Origin: Erythrobacter sp.
Lineage (GTDB): Bacteria; Pseudomonadota; Alphaproteobacteria; Sphingomonadales; Sphingomonadaceae
Length of the DNA stretch: 64,000 nucleotides
Reading direction: 5' to 3'
Assembly: GCA_019739335.1 (NCBI GenBank)
Contig: CP073261.1
Span: 1,742,818-1,806,817, forward strand
Each line of letters begins with the position of its first letter. Positions within the stretch are counted from its first letter, which is position 1. The notes beneath the pieces are model-generated. The model was given only the letters and a program-made list of their open reading frames with translations. It was not told the origin of the DNA and did not search any database. This document shows, piece after piece, positions 37,951 to 47,253 of this stretch. Made by a program: the position numbers and the translations under genes.

Positions 37951-38385
37951 TTATCTCGCTGCGTCCGCTGCATCGCTGGCGAGCTTGTCCACCCGTTCGT
38001 TCTCCGGGTGGCCATTGTGCCCCTTCACCCATTCCCAGGTGATATCGTGCTTCGCCGCCAGCGCGATCAGTTCATGCCACAGGTCTTCGTTGCGCACCGG
38101 TTTCTTGCTGGCGCTGATCCAGCCCTTGCGCTGCCAGCCGTCGATCCACTTGGTCATGCCGTCGATCAGGTAGCGGCTGTCGGTGTGCAGCGTGACCTTG
38201 CACGGCTCGATCAGCGCGCTGAGCGCCTTGATCGCGGCGGTCATTTCCATGCGGTTGTTGGTGGTGTCCGGTTCGGAGCCGGACATTTCCTTCTCGTGCC
38301 GCCCCATACGCAGCAAGGCGCCCCAGCCGCCGGGACCGGGATTGCCCTTGCAGGCCCCGTCGGTGAAAATCTCCACCTTTTTCAT
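37951..38385 (-). CDS. rnhA: Ribonuclease HI
   Basis: This 144-residue protein has the DEDD catalytic set: Asp in [14 protein letters not shown], Glu in [10 protein letters not shown], Asp in [10 protein letters not shown] and Asp in [12 protein letters not shown], plus the basic handle ([24 protein letters not shown]). It degrades the RNA strand of RNA-DNA hybrids. The start overlaps the thrB stop by 4 bp (ATGA). [10 protein letters not shown] is the conserved N-terminus. Confidence 0.95.
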   Translation of the reverse strand: MKKVEIFTDGACKGNPGPGGWGALLRMGRHEKEMSGSEPDTTNNRMEMTAAIKALSALIEPCKVTLHTDSRYLIDGMTKWIDGWQRKGWISASKKPVRNEDLWHELIALAAKHDITWEWVKGHNGHPENERVDKLASDAADAAR

Positions 38386-39377
38386 GCGAAGACCTTGTCC
38401 CCCTCGCGCAGATAGAAGTGCAGCCGCCGATGAAAATCCATCGGGTCCTTGCGCGTTACCATCGCATCGGCGGGGGTATCGATCCAATCCTGCGCACGAC
38501 TGGAAATGAACCGCAGCGCCGCGCCCTGCGCCAGCAGCGGCATTGCGCGGCGTTCGATATCAAGCAGTTCGCGTACCGATTGATAGCCCGCGATCAGTGC
38601 CCGTCCCACTTCGGCGCGGTATGTGCGCCCGCCGTCGGCGAAGCTCCAGGCGGCGTGGGTGACTGCCAGATCGTAAGCCATCATATCGTGGCACGCGAAG
38701 TAGAAATCGATCAGCCCGCTCACCCGCTCGCCGAGCATCAGGACATTGTCGGGGAACAGGTCGGAATGGATTATCGAGCGCGGCAGGTCTTGCGGCCAGT
38801 CGCGCGCCACCCGCTGCGCTTCGGCAATGGCGGCGGGGAGCGCCGGGTCGATAGCGGCAAGTGCTTCCGTCCCGCAATCGGCCAGCACCCGGGCGGAGGT
38901 CTCCGGTCCGAGTTCGTTCCGGCGTTGCACCGGGAAACTCTCGGCCGCCGCGTGCATCTGCGCGAGCACCATACCAACATTGCGCGCCTGCGCCGGAGTG
39001 GGCTCGCCCACCGAGACGCCGGGGATGAATTCGATCAGCGCCACCGCCTTGCCTGCCCCGGCCCCCGAGCCGGGGTCGCCCAGCCAGCGATGCGAATTGC
39101 CCTCCCGATCGTGCACGGTGCCCGGCACCGGGCAGTCGCGCGCGGCAAGGTGATCGAGCAGGTCGAGGAAGAACGGCAGGTCGGCCAGATCGATGCGCCG
39201 TTCGTACATCGTCAGGATAAAGCGCGCACCTTTGCCATCCGCGCCGGTGGTTTCGATCAGCCAGTTGGAATTGGAAACGCCCTCGGCAATGCCCTTGGCT
39301 GATACCAGTTCACCGACATCGTAATGCGCGATAAGACTGGCAAGCACTTCTGCCGTGAGATGTGTGTAGACCGCCAC
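38382..39377 (-). CDS. thrB: Homoserine kinase (ThrB type II, APH fold)
   Basis: The 331-residue enzyme is of the aminoglycoside-phosphotransferase-like class: [39 protein letters not shown] at the N-terminus, the catalytic [13 protein letters not shown] and the metal-binding [11 protein letters not shown]. It phosphorylates homoserine in threonine synthesis. The start is GTG; residues before it in the longer frame are not family-like. It lies between ispH (10 bp upstream) and rnhA, in one operon. Confidence 0.93.
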   Translation of the reverse strand: MAVYTHLTAEVLASLIAHYDVGELVSAKGIAEGVSNSNWLIETTGADGKGARFILTMYERRIDLADLPFFLDLLDHLAARDCPVPGTVHDREGNSHRWLGDPGSGAGAGKAVALIEFIPGVSVGEPTPAQARNVGMVLAQMHAAAESFPVQRRNELGPETSARVLADCGTEALAAIDPALPAAIAEAQRVARDWPQDLPRSIIHSDLFPDNVLMLGERVSGLIDFYFACHDMMAYDLAVTHAAWSFADGGRTYRAEVGRALIAGYQSVRELLDIERRAMPLLAQGAALRFISSRAQDWIDTPADAMVTRKDPMDFHRRLHFYLREGDKVFA

Positions 39378-39387
39378 GCTCGCGTGC

Positions 39388-40362
39388 CTATTCGGTAAGC
39401 TCGCGCGGCAGCTTGAACACCATCTTTTCCTCGACCGTGCGCACGTTGCGCTCTTCCACGGTGCGCCATTCACCCAGCCGGGCGATAACCTCGCGCACCA
39501 GCACTTCCGGAGCGGAGGCTCCAGCCGTCAACCCCAGCGTCCCCACACCTTCAAGCCACTCGGAGTCGATTTCGCTCGCACGCTGGATCAGCCGCGCCTG
39601 GGTACCCATCCGTTCTGCCACTTCCACCAGCCGCAACGAATTGGACGAATTGGGCGCGCCGATCACCAGCAGCAGATCGCAGCTTTCCGTAATCGCCTTC
39701 ACCGCTGCCTGACGATTCGATGTGGCGTAACAGATGTCTTCCGCCTTGGGCGCGACGATCTGCGGATAGCGCGCCTTGAGCGCTTCGATCAGTTCCGCCG
39801 TATCGTCCACCGAAAGCGTGGTCTGGGTGAGGAAGGCGAGAGAATCCTCCTGCGTGAACGGCAGGCGAGCAACGTCCTCCAGCGTTTCCACCAGAGTCAT
39901 TCGCCCTTCGGGCACCTGCCCCATCGTGCCGATCACTTCGGGATGGCCCTCGTGGCCGATGAAAATGATGTGCTGGCCTTTCTCGATCTGCCGTTCGGCC
40001 TGCCGGTGGACCTTGCTCACCAGCGGGCAGGTAGCATCGAGATAGATCATCTTGCGCCGCTCGGCCTCGGCGGGCACCGACTTGGGAACGCCGTGGGCGC
40101 TGAATACCACTGGCGCATCGTCGGGCACTTCGTCCAGTTCCTCGACGAAGATCGCCCCCTTTTCGCGCAATCCCTCCACCACGTAGCGGTTGTGGACGAT
40201 CTCGTGCCGGACATAGACCGGGGCACCGAAGCGTTCGATCGATTTCTCGACGATTTCGATGGCGCGGTCCACACCGGCGCAAAAGCCGCGCGGCGAAGCG
40301 ATCAGCACGGTGAGCGGGCGTTTCGCCGCATCGGCGCTGTTTTCGTGAAAGGGGGCGTTCAT
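39388..40362 (-). CDS. ispH: 4-hydroxy-3-methylbut-2-enyl diphosphate reductase
   Basis: The 324-residue protein has the three [4Fe-4S] ligands in family context: Cys28 in [13 protein letters not shown], Cys112 in [11 protein letters not shown] and Cys210 in [10 protein letters not shown]. Substrate-binding residues in EIVHNRYVV and [14 protein letters not shown] are also present. It makes IPP and DMAPP in the last step of the MEP isoprenoid route. It leads the ispH-thrB-rnhA operon. Confidence 0.96.
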   Translation of the reverse strand: MNAPFHENSADAAKRPLTVLIASPRGFCAGVDRAIEIVEKSIERFGAPVYVRHEIVHNRYVVEGLREKGAIFVEELDEVPDDAPVVFSAHGVPKSVPAEAERRKMIYLDATCPLVSKVHRQAERQIEKGQHIIFIGHEGHPEVIGTMGQVPEGRMTLVETLEDVARLPFTQEDSLAFLTQTTLSVDDTAELIEALKARYPQIVAPKAEDICYATSNRQAAVKAITESCDLLLVIGAPNSSNSLRLVEVAERMGTQARLIQRASEIDSEWLEGVGTLGLTAGASAPEVLVREVIARLGEWRTVEERNVRTVEEKMVFKLPRELTE

Positions 40363-40466
40363 AGTGCTGCCTCTAGCGGTTGTCGCGCCCCTGCGAAAGG
40401 GCTAGGGGGCTGTTCCCCGGATCAGGTTTCTAAGTCGCCCCGATCCCGCCAGTATCAAGGACGCAT

Positions 40467-41117
40467 ATGCAGTTTCGACCCGCGCTGATTGCTCTCGCCA
40501 CTTCGGTTGCCCTGCTGGCAGGGTGCAAATCCGATGGCGAGATTGTGGTGGACCAGAGCGTGGGAATCACGGCGCTGCGATCGGTGTGCCCGGCGGTGGG
40601 CGTGCCCAACTATACCGGCGATATGACGCTGTTCTCCCCCGCCAGCGCACGCACGGCCGATGCGCTCGATGTCAGCGCGGCGATTACCAATGTCCGCAGC
40701 ACCTGCAACGATACCGGGGCGCAGGTTTACACCACCGCAACTTTCGATGTGCTCGCCACCCGCCGCAACACCAGCGGCGCGCGGACGGTGGAACTGCCCT
40801 ATTTCTCCACCGTGATGCGCGGCGGCAATTCGGTTGTCGCCAAGCGGGTAGGTACGGTGACGCTCACCTTTGCGGACGGGCAGGAACGTGCACAGGCCAC
40901 CGGCACGGCAGGCGCCTATGTCGATCGCGCCGAAGCGACCCTGCCTGAAGATATCCGCGAACGCATCACGCGTCGCCGCCGCGCGGGCGACCAGTCCGCC
41001 GCGATCGATCCGCTGACCGAACCCGATGTCCGCGCCGCGATTGCCCGGGCGACGTTCGAACTGCTGATCGGCTTCCAGTTGAGCGAAGAGCAGTTGGCCT
41101 ACAACGCAACCCGGTAG
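40467..41117 (+). CDS. Putative lipoprotein, unknown function
   Basis: The 216-residue protein has a lipoprotein signal peptide (ATSVALLAGCKSDG) followed by a mostly beta domain with VCPAVGVPNYTGDMTLFSPAS, a Cys in RSTCNDTGAQ and a C-terminal helix (RAAIARATFELLIGFQLSEEQLAYN). I do not recognise a named family. The gene is divergent from ispH and is followed by argS. It is probably attached to a membrane facing the periplasm. Confidence 0.75.
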   Translation: MQFRPALIALATSVALLAGCKSDGEIVVDQSVGITALRSVCPAVGVPNYTGDMTLFSPASARTADALDVSAAITNVRSTCNDTGAQVYTTATFDVLATRRNTSGARTVELPYFSTVMRGGNSVVAKRVGTVTLTFADGQERAQATGTAGAYVDRAEATLPEDIRERITRRRRAGDQSAAIDPLTEPDVRAAIARATFELLIGFQLSEEQLAYNATR

Positions 41118-41172
41118 AGCGGGGCGGTAAGGCGCTTTCCTGCCTGTGCCAAACAGGGTAACGGCGCTGCCC

Positions 41173-42921
41173 ATGTCTGATATCCACACTCTCTACGCCG
41201 CCTTTGGCGCGCGGATCGATGCCGTCCTCTCCGCGCTGGAAATGGAAGGCGCGCTGCCGCCCGGCGCCAGCCGCACGAATGTCAGCGTGGAACCGCCGCG
41301 CGATCCCTCGCATGGCGACCTGTCCACCAATGCCGCGATGGTGCTGGCCAAGGCGGCGAGCACCAATCCGCGCGCGCTGGCGGAAAAGATCGTCGCCCAT
41401 CTGGACCGCGATCCGCTGATCGAAAGCGCGGAAATTGCCGGGCCGGGGTTCATCAATCTGCGCCTCGCGCCGCAAGTGTGGACCGACGAGATCGCCGCCA
41501 TCGCCGCGCTGGCCGACGATTATGGCACGTCCACCATGGGCGCGGGCAGCCGAGTGAATGTGGAATACGTTTCCGCCAATCCGACCGGCCCGATGCACAT
41601 GGGCCATTGCCGCGGCGCAGTGGTGGGCGATGCACTCGCAAGCCTGCTCGAATTCGCCGGACATGCAGTGACGCGCGAATACTACGTCAACGACGCGGGC
41701 GGCCAGGTCGATACGCTCGCCCGCTCGGCGCACCTGCGTTACCGCGAGGCGCTGGGGGAAGATATCGGTGACATTCCCGAGGGTTACTATCCGGGCGATT
41801 ACCTGAAACCGATCGGCGCGCAGCTGGCGGAGCGGTTCGGTGCTTCCTATCGCACCGCCCCGGAAAGCGAGTGGCTGGCGGTGTTCCGCAAGGCGGCGGT
41901 GGCAGGCATGATGGCGATGATCCGCTCGGATCTCGCGCTGCTCGGCATCCAGCACGATGTGTTCTCCTCCGAGGCCGAATTGCAGGAAGCGAAGAAGCCC
42001 GAAGCCGCCGAGGCGTGGCTGCGCCAGCACGATCTGGTTTACGACGGCGTACTCGAAGCACCCAAGGGCAAGGCTCCGCCGGAGGACTGGGAGCCGGTCG
42101 AACTGCCGCTGTTCCGCAGCACGAAGTTCGGCGACGACCAGGACCGCCCGATCCGCAAGTCGGACGGCAAGTGGACCTATTTCGGTGCCGATCTCGCCTA
42201 TCACATGCAGAAGGCCGAGAATGCCGACGCGCTCATCGACATCTGGGGCGCGGACCATGCGGGCACGGTGAAGCGGATCAAGGCGGCGGTCGCGGCGCTT
42301 TCCGAGGGCCAAGGAAAGCCGATCCCGTTCGACGTGAAGCTGGTACAAATGGTGCAATTGCTGCGCGGCGGCGAGCCGGTGAAGATGTCCAAACGCAGCG
42401 GCAATTTCGTCACCATTGCCGACATGGTGGAGGAAGTGGGCAAGGACGTGGTGCGCTTCACCATGCTCACCCGCAAGCCCGAAGCGCAGATGGATTTCGA
42501 TTTCGCCAAGGTGGTCGAAGCGTCGAAGGACAATCCGGTGTTCTATGTGCAGTATGCCCATGCGCGGATCCGCTCGATCTTGCGCAAGGCAGCGGACGAG
42601 GGGATCGTGCCTTCGGGAGACGCGCTGGACCAACTGACGCCGGACGATCTCGCGCTGGTCAAGCAGGCGGCGCAGTTCCCGCGCGAAGTGGAAGCGGCGG
42701 CGCGGGCGCGCGAACCGCACCGGATCGCCTTCTACCTCTACGAACTCGCGGCGTCATTCCACGGCCTGTGGAACATGGGTAACGACGATCCGCGCAAACG
42801 CTTCATTGTGGCACAGGACCCGGCGCTTTCGGCGGCGCGACTTTTCCTCGCGTCGCAGATCGGGCAGGTAATTCGTAACGGTCTGGCGCTATTGGGCGTG
42901 GAGGCGGTCGAGGAGTTGTAA
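41173..42921 (+). CDS. argS: Arginyl-tRNA synthetase
   Basis: The 582-residue class I enzyme has an N-terminal Add1 domain, HIGH-like HMGH in SANPTGPMHMGHCRG, a KMSKR-like KMSKRSGNF and the C-terminal alpha-helical anticodon-binding domain ending RNGLALLGVEAVEEL. The start MSDIHTLYAAFG matches the family. The SPOR-domain gene follows 2 bp after the stop. Confidence 0.96.
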   Translation: MSDIHTLYAAFGARIDAVLSALEMEGALPPGASRTNVSVEPPRDPSHGDLSTNAAMVLAKAASTNPRALAEKIVAHLDRDPLIESAEIAGPGFINLRLAPQVWTDEIAAIAALADDYGTSTMGAGSRVNVEYVSANPTGPMHMGHCRGAVVGDALASLLEFAGHAVTREYYVNDAGGQVDTLARSAHLRYREALGEDIGDIPEGYYPGDYLKPIGAQLAERFGASYRTAPESEWLAVFRKAAVAGMMAMIRSDLALLGIQHDVFSSEAELQEAKKPEAAEAWLRQHDLVYDGVLEAPKGKAPPEDWEPVELPLFRSTKFGDDQDRPIRKSDGKWTYFGADLAYHMQKAENADALIDIWGADHAGTVKRIKAAVAALSEGQGKPIPFDVKLVQMVQLLRGGEPVKMSKRSGNFVTIADMVEEVGKDVVRFTMLTRKPEAQMDFDFAKVVEASKDNPVFYVQYAHARIRSILRKAADEGIVPSGDALDQLTPDDLALVKQAAQFPREVEAAARAREPHRIAFYLYELAASFHGLWNMGNDDPRKRFIVAQDPALSAARLFLASQIGQVIRNGLALLGVEAVEEL

Positions 42922-42923
42922 TC

Positions 42924-43658
42924 ATGACGGGGTTTGGGGCCTATCCGGGGGACAGGGACGAGGACCTGGGAAACGTGGCGGAAAATGAAAACTGGGCGGA
43001 TGAGGAGCAGTTGACTCTCGCGCAGGACGATGACGATCTGCCGTGGCTCGAAGCCGACGATTACGAGGAAGAGCAGGGGTTCGATTTTCGCCTGATCGGC
43101 TACGCCGTGCTCGGCCTCGCCGTGGTCGGAGCGCTGCTGGCAGCGATCTGGTGGTTTACCCGCGATCGCGCCGATCCCGAACTGGTGGCCGATGGCAGCA
43201 CCATCGAAGCGCCCGAAGGCGCCTACAAGCAGCGCCCGGATGATGCGGGCGGAGCCGAGGTGAGGGGGACGGGCGACCAGGCCTTTGCGGTAGCCGAGGG
43301 TCAAGGCACGCGCGGGCGGATCGCCAGCGAGGACGGCGGCGACAGCGATCCGCAACCGTCCATTGATGTGGCGCAGGCCGATGCCAATGCCGACGACGAT
43401 GCGACGGACGCAGCGCCCATCAGCGGCGCGGTCTATGTCCAGATCGGCGCCTATGGCAGCCGCGCCGATGCCGATGCTGCGTGGAGCCGCGAAGCCGGGC
43501 GCTATTCGGTGCTCTCCGGGATGCGCCACCGGGTGGTGGAAGGCGATGTCAACGGCGCCAAGGTCTATCGCCTGCAGGCCATTGCCGGGGATCGCGCGAG
43601 CGCCGATGCGACCTGCCGTTCGATCCGTAGTGCAGGCGGGGATTGCTACATTCGTTGA
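42924..43658 (+). CDS. SPOR-domain membrane protein
   Basis: This 244-residue protein has an acidic cytoplasmic N-terminus, one transmembrane helix at about residues 56-78 (RLIGYAVLGLAVVGALLAAIWWF), a long acidic, low-complexity periplasmic linker, and a C-terminal SPOR domain of about 75 residues (VYVQIGAYGSRADADAAWSR to GGDCYIR). SPOR domains bind denuded peptidoglycan at division sites. nagZ, a peptidoglycan recycling gene, follows, so a cell-envelope role fits. Confidence 0.85.
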   Translation: MTGFGAYPGDRDEDLGNVAENENWADEEQLTLAQDDDDLPWLEADDYEEEQGFDFRLIGYAVLGLAVVGALLAAIWWFTRDRADPELVADGSTIEAPEGAYKQRPDDAGGAEVRGTGDQAFAVAEGQGTRGRIASEDGGDSDPQPSIDVAQADANADDDATDAAPISGAVYVQIGAYGSRADADAAWSREAGRYSVLSGMRHRVVEGDVNGAKVYRLQAIAGDRASADATCRSIRSAGGDCYIR

Positions 43659-43742
43659 GAAACGCCCCAGCCGGGGGCTTTTCCCCGGCAGGCTGGCGCG
43701 AATTGCTTGCGTGATGGCAGGGTTTCAGGCGTAAATGAGCCG

Positions 43743-44762
43743 ATGACGCCCGCGATTTTCAGTACGTCCGGCCTGCGACTGACCGCAGACGAACGCGCCT
43801 TCTTCAAGGAAGCCGATCCGGCGGGCTACATCCTGTTCGGGCGTAATGTGCAGGACCGCGAGCAGTTGCGCGCGCTGACCGGCGATCTGCGCAGCATCCA
43901 CGGGCGCGACAAGCTCCTGATCAGTATCGACCAGGAAGGCGGGCGGGTGGCGCGGATGAAGCCGCCCGAATGGCCCGCCTATCCGCCGCAAGGCCGGTTT
44001 GCCGAACTCTACGACATCGCGCCTGCAAGCGCGATTCAGGCGGCGCGAGCGAACGCGCAACTACTGGCGCTGGACCTCAATGAAGTCGGCATTACCGTGG
44101 ATTACCTTCCGCTGCTCGACGTGCGGGTAGAAGGCGCGCACGATGTGATCGGGGACCGGGCGCTGGGTGCGGAGCCGATGCAGGTGGCGGCGCTGGGCCG
44201 CGCGGTACTCGACGGGCTGGCGCGCGGCGGGGTGGCGGGCTGCATCAAGCATATGCCGGGCCATGGGCGGGCAGCGGTGGACAGCCACAAGGACTTGCCG
44301 GTTGTGACCGCGAGCGACGCCGAACTGGAAACCGACATCGCGCCTTTCGCCAGGCTGGCGCACGCACCGATGGCGATGACCGCGCATATCCGCTTCACCG
44401 CTTGGGATGCGGAGCATCCGGCGACACAGTCAGAGTTCGTGATCGAGCAGATCATCCGCAAGCGGATCGGTTTCTCCGGCCTGCTGCTGACCGACGACAT
44501 CGACATGCAGGCGCTCGGCGGGACGATTCCTGAACGCTCTGCGCTTGCGCACAAGGCCGGGTGCGATGTGGTGCTCAACTGCTGGGCCAAACTCGACGAG
44601 ATGCAGGGCACGGTAAATGCGCTGCCCGCGATGTCCGAAGTCACTGCTGCACGGCTGGAGCAGGCGCTGGCGGGAGTGGGTGAGCCGACCGACAGCACTC
44701 CGCGCGCCGAACTGCTGGAAGCGCGCGATAGCTTGCTCGCCATTGTGAAGGCGGCGGCGTGA
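43743..44762 (+). CDS. nagZ: Beta-N-acetylhexosaminidase NagZ (GH3)
   Basis: The 339-residue GH3 enzyme has the NagZ signature KHMPGHGRAAVDSHKDLP with the catalytic His and the nucleophile Asp in LLTDDIDMQALGG. Other conserved parts are ISIDQEGGRVARMKPP and YLPLLDVR. It removes GlcNAc from muropeptides in the cytoplasm for recycling. The ATG at MTPAIFSTSG fits the family; an earlier ATG is out of frame. The stop overlaps the GTG of scpA (GTGA). Confidence 0.93.
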   Translation: MTPAIFSTSGLRLTADERAFFKEADPAGYILFGRNVQDREQLRALTGDLRSIHGRDKLLISIDQEGGRVARMKPPEWPAYPPQGRFAELYDIAPASAIQAARANAQLLALDLNEVGITVDYLPLLDVRVEGAHDVIGDRALGAEPMQVAALGRAVLDGLARGGVAGCIKHMPGHGRAAVDSHKDLPVVTASDAELETDIAPFARLAHAPMAMTAHIRFTAWDAEHPATQSEFVIEQIIRKRIGFSGLLLTDDIDMQALGGTIPERSALAHKAGCDVVLNCWAKLDEMQGTVNALPAMSEVTAARLEQALAGVGEPTDSTPRAELLEARDSLLAIVKAAA

Positions 44763-45649
44763 GTGACGAGGCCATCAATCTCCCCTCCCGCTCGCGGGAG
44801 GGGCCGGGGGAGGGCCTGTCAGGGGACACTGTTCATGATGTAGGCCCTCCCCTAACCCCTCCCGCGAGCGGGAGGGGAATTCTGGACAACGACTGGACCG
44901 GCATCGCCGCCCCCGGCACATCCGACCCCGACGCGCTGTATCTCGATCTCGACGGCTGGGAAGGCCCGCTCGATCTGCTGCTCGATCTGGCGCGGCGGCA
45001 GAAAGTCGATCTGAAGGCGATTTCGATTCTCGCGCTGGTCGACCAGTACATCGCCTATATCGAACGCGCCGAGGCACTGCGGCTGGAGATTGCCGCCGAT
45101 TACCTGGTGATGGCGGCTTGGCTCGCCTACCTCAAATCGGCGCTGCTGCTGCCGAAGGACGAACAGGAAGACCCGAGCCCGGAAGAGCTGGCCATGCGGC
45201 TGCAACTGCGGATCGCGCGGCTCGGTGCGATGCGCGAAGCCGGAGCGCGACTGATGGCGCGCGACCGACTGGGGCGTGACGTGTTCGCACGCGGTGCGCC
45301 CGAGGGGCTGAAAGTGCTGCGCAAGAATGCCTGGCAGTGCGACTGGTTCGCGCTGGTCCACGCCTATGGCCAGGTGCGGCTGCGCACCGAACCGGTGGTG
45401 CACATGGTGGCCGATCGCCCGGTCATGACGCTCGATTCGGCGCTCCAACGGGTTTCCGCCATGCTTGGCGTCACGCTGGACTGGCTGGAACTGCGCAGCT
45501 TCCTTCCCGCCCACGCCGAACCGCGCCTGCGCCGCTCGGCGCTAGCGTCCAGCTTCGTTGCGGCGCTCGAACTGGCGCGGATGGGCCGCGCGGAAATGCG
45601 GCAGGAATCGGCGTTCGGGCCGCTGCATTTGCGGCGGGTGAGCCCGTGA
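44759..45649 (+). CDS. scpA: Chromosome segregation protein ScpA (kleisin)
   Basis: The 296-residue protein has the kleisin N-terminal domain DGWEGPLDLLLDLARRQKVDLKAISILALVDQYI, the helical centre and the C-terminal winged helix (MTLDSALQRVSAMLG ... LRRSALASSFVAALELARMGRAEMRQ). It bridges the SMC heads in the condensin complex with ScpB. The GTG start overlaps nagZ. Residues about 9-40 (PSRSREGPGEGLSGD and so on) are encoded by a palindromic repeat, and no kleisin has such sequence there. Without the repeat the protein would be about 264 residues, a normal length. Confidence 0.9.
   Translation: MSDEAINLPSRSREGPGEGLSGDTVHDVGPPLTPPASGRGILDNDWTGIAAPGTSDPDALYLDLDGWEGPLDLLLDLARRQKVDLKAISILALVDQYIAYIERAEALRLEIAADYLVMAAWLAYLKSALLLPKDEQEDPSPEELAMRLQLRIARLGAMREAGARLMARDRLGRDVFARGAPEGLKVLRKNAWQCDWFALVHAYGQVRLRTEPVVHMVADRPVMTLDSALQRVSAMLGVTLDWLELRSFLPAHAEPRLRRSALASSFVAALELARMGRAEMRQESAFGPLHLRRVSP
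44782..44877. repeat. 96-bp palindromic element inside scpA
   Basis: Two 36-bp arms, CCCCTCCCGCTCGCGGGAGG and onward, and their near-perfect inverted copy ending GAGCGGGAGGGG, flank a 24-bp centre. Each arm has its own inner palindrome (CTCCCGCTCGCGGGAG). The total of 96 bp is exactly 32 codons, so the scpA frame is kept. It looks like a dispersed intergenic repeat that lies within a gene. Confidence 0.8.
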
Positions 45650-45656
45650 TGATCCT

Positions 45657-45757
45657 CGTCATTGCGAGGAGCGAAGCGACGCGGCAATCCAGTCCTGCTG
45701 CTGCCCGCTCTCGCAACGGCGGGACTGGATTGCTTCGCTGCGCTCGCAATGACGAAG
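45657..45757. repeat. Palindromic repeat between scpA and scpB
   Basis: CGTCATTGCGAGGAGCGAAG and GGATTGCTTCGCTGCGCTCG (ending CAATGACG) are long inverted arms with a short centre. This CGTCATTGCGAGGAGCGAAGC family is found in many bacterial intergenic regions. Here it sits in the mRNA between two co-transcribed genes, 7 bp after scpA and 13 bp before scpB. Confidence 0.8.
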
Positions 45758-45770
45758 GGGAGGCGAAGGA

Positions 45771-46457
45771 ATGACTCCCCCCTCTGAACTCGCCCGCGCC
45801 CTCGAAGCCTGCCTTTTCGCCGCCGAGGAGCCGCTGACGCGCGAACAGCTTTCCGCGCAGCTTGGCGATGCCGATGTGTCGGAGGCGCTGGCCGAACTCC
45901 AGCAAGCCTATGCGGCGCGTGGCGTTCATCTGGTCGAACGCGGCAAGCGCTGGCAGTTCCAGACCGCTCCCGATCTGGCGCACTTGTTGCGGCGGGAGAA
46001 GGAGCAACCGCGCCGTTTAAGCCGCGCGGCCACCGAAGTGCTGGCCATCGTCGCCTATCACGAACCCGTCAGCCGCGCCGAGATCGAAGCGATCCGCGGG
46101 GTGCAGACCAGCGCGGGCACGCTCGACGTACTGATGGAAGCGGGCTGGGTTCGGGTTTCGGGGCGACGCGAAGTGCCCGGACGGCCGGTGATCTATGCCA
46201 CCACCCCCGATTTTCTCAGCCATTTCGGGCTGGAATCGCGCAAGGACCTGCCGGGGCTGGACGAGCTCAAGGCCGCAGGGCTGCTCGATCCGGTGGACGA
46301 TGCCTACGACGAGATGATGGCGAAAAAGGAAGAAGCCCTTGCCGCGAAGGCCGCAGCGGAGGATAAAGCGGGCGAATCCGGTCCCGTAGGCCCCGATGGC
46401 GGCGACCGCGAAGGCGAATTTGCCGCCATGCTGGAAAACCGGGACGAAAGCGCCTAG
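45771..46457 (+). CDS. scpB: Segregation and condensation protein ScpB
   Basis: The 228-residue protein has the tandem winged helices of ScpB (LARALEACLFAAEEPLTREQLSAQLGDADVSEALAELQ; SRAATEVLAIVAYHEPVSRAEIEAIRGVQTSAGTLDVLMEAGWV) and a family-typical GRPVIYATTPDFLSHFGLESRKDLPGL. It binds ScpA. The C-terminal 50 residues are acidic and Lys-rich, probably disordered. The tat genes follow 34 bp downstream. Confidence 0.92.
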   Translation: MTPPSELARALEACLFAAEEPLTREQLSAQLGDADVSEALAELQQAYAARGVHLVERGKRWQFQTAPDLAHLLRREKEQPRRLSRAATEVLAIVAYHEPVSRAEIEAIRGVQTSAGTLDVLMEAGWVRVSGRREVPGRPVIYATTPDFLSHFGLESRKDLPGLDELKAAGLLDPVDDAYDEMMAKKEEALAAKAAAEDKAGESGPVGPDGGDREGEFAAMLENRDESA

Positions 46458-46491
46458 ATTGGGCATATAGTCCTACCACGAGGAAATACGC

Positions 46492-46731
46492 ATGCAGCCA
46501 GGTATTTGGCAGATTCTGATTATCGCCATCGTCGTGCTCGTCCTGTTCGGGCGCGGGCGGATTTCGGATATGATGGGCGATTTCGGCAAGGGAATCAGCA
46601 GCTTCAAGAAGGGCATGAGTGAGGAGACGCGCGCGTCTTCCGAACCCAACCCGCGTATTGAAGCGCCGGCCTCCGCGCCCGCCACGTCCGAAACGTCCAC
46701 TGAAACCGCGCGCGACAGCAACGCCTCCTAA
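46492..46731 (+). CDS. tatA: Twin-arginine translocase TatA
   Basis: This 79-residue protein has one membrane helix (QILIIAIVVLVLFGRGRI), the FGRG hinge and an amphipathic helix (SDMMGDFGKGISSFKKGM), then a polar tail rich in Ser, Thr and Pro. TatA forms the pore for folded proteins. It is the first gene of tatABC and has a good GAGGAA site. Tat substrates are present in this window (the gluconate dehydrogenase-like subunit). Confidence 0.94.
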   Translation: MQPGIWQILIIAIVVLVLFGRGRISDMMGDFGKGISSFKKGMSEETRASSEPNPRIEAPASAPATSETSTETARDSNAS

Positions 46732-46755
46732 CGAACGAGCGAGAGCGCCGCAGCC

Positions 46756-47250
46756 ATGTTCGATATCGGCGCAACCGAATTGCTGCTCATCGTGATTGTG
46801 GCGATCCTGGTGATCGGCCCAAAGGACATGCCGGCGGCCCTGCGTATGGTGGGGCGCTGGGTTGGCAAGATGCGCAAGCTCTCCGCCCAGTTCCGCAGCG
46901 GCTTCGACTCGATGGTGCGCGAGGCCGAGCTCGAGGACATGGAGAAGAAGTGGAAGGCGCAGAACGAAAAGATCATGCGCGAACACCCGGAAGGCGCTCC
47001 GGCGGAAATGGAACCGACCGGGGCCTATCCCGCCACTATGACGCCGCACAAGGCCGATGAACTGAAAATCATCGCTGCCAAGCAGGAAGCAGCTGCGGAG
47101 CAGGCGAAGGATCTGGCAGCAGCGGCAGACCGGGCGACGACACCGACACCCGGCGACCCCGCTTCGGCCACTGGCGATGCCGATCCTGCAAGTGACAGCA
47201 GAGCGGCGGCGGAAACCTCCCCCGTTTCCAATATCGCGAAGAAGGCCTGA
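46756..47250 (+). CDS. tatB: Twin-arginine translocase TatB
   Basis: The 164-residue protein begins MFDIGATELLLIVIVAILVIGPKDMPAALR with the TatB helix, Glu8 and Gly-Pro hinge, then an amphipathic helix (GRWVGKMRKLSAQFRSGFDSMVREAELE). The tail is Ala, Asp and Thr-rich. TatB forms the receptor with TatC. Confidence 0.94.
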   Translation: MFDIGATELLLIVIVAILVIGPKDMPAALRMVGRWVGKMRKLSAQFRSGFDSMVREAELEDMEKKWKAQNEKIMREHPEGAPAEMEPTGAYPATMTPHKADELKIIAAKQEAAAEQAKDLAAAADRATTPTPGDPASATGDADPASDSRAAAETSPVSNIAKKA

Positions 47251-47253
47251 CCC

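Noticed and set aside
40966-42720. Minus-strand open frame of 584 codons opposite argS
   Set aside because: argS is unambiguous, and the frame is His/Arg-rich shadow sequence.
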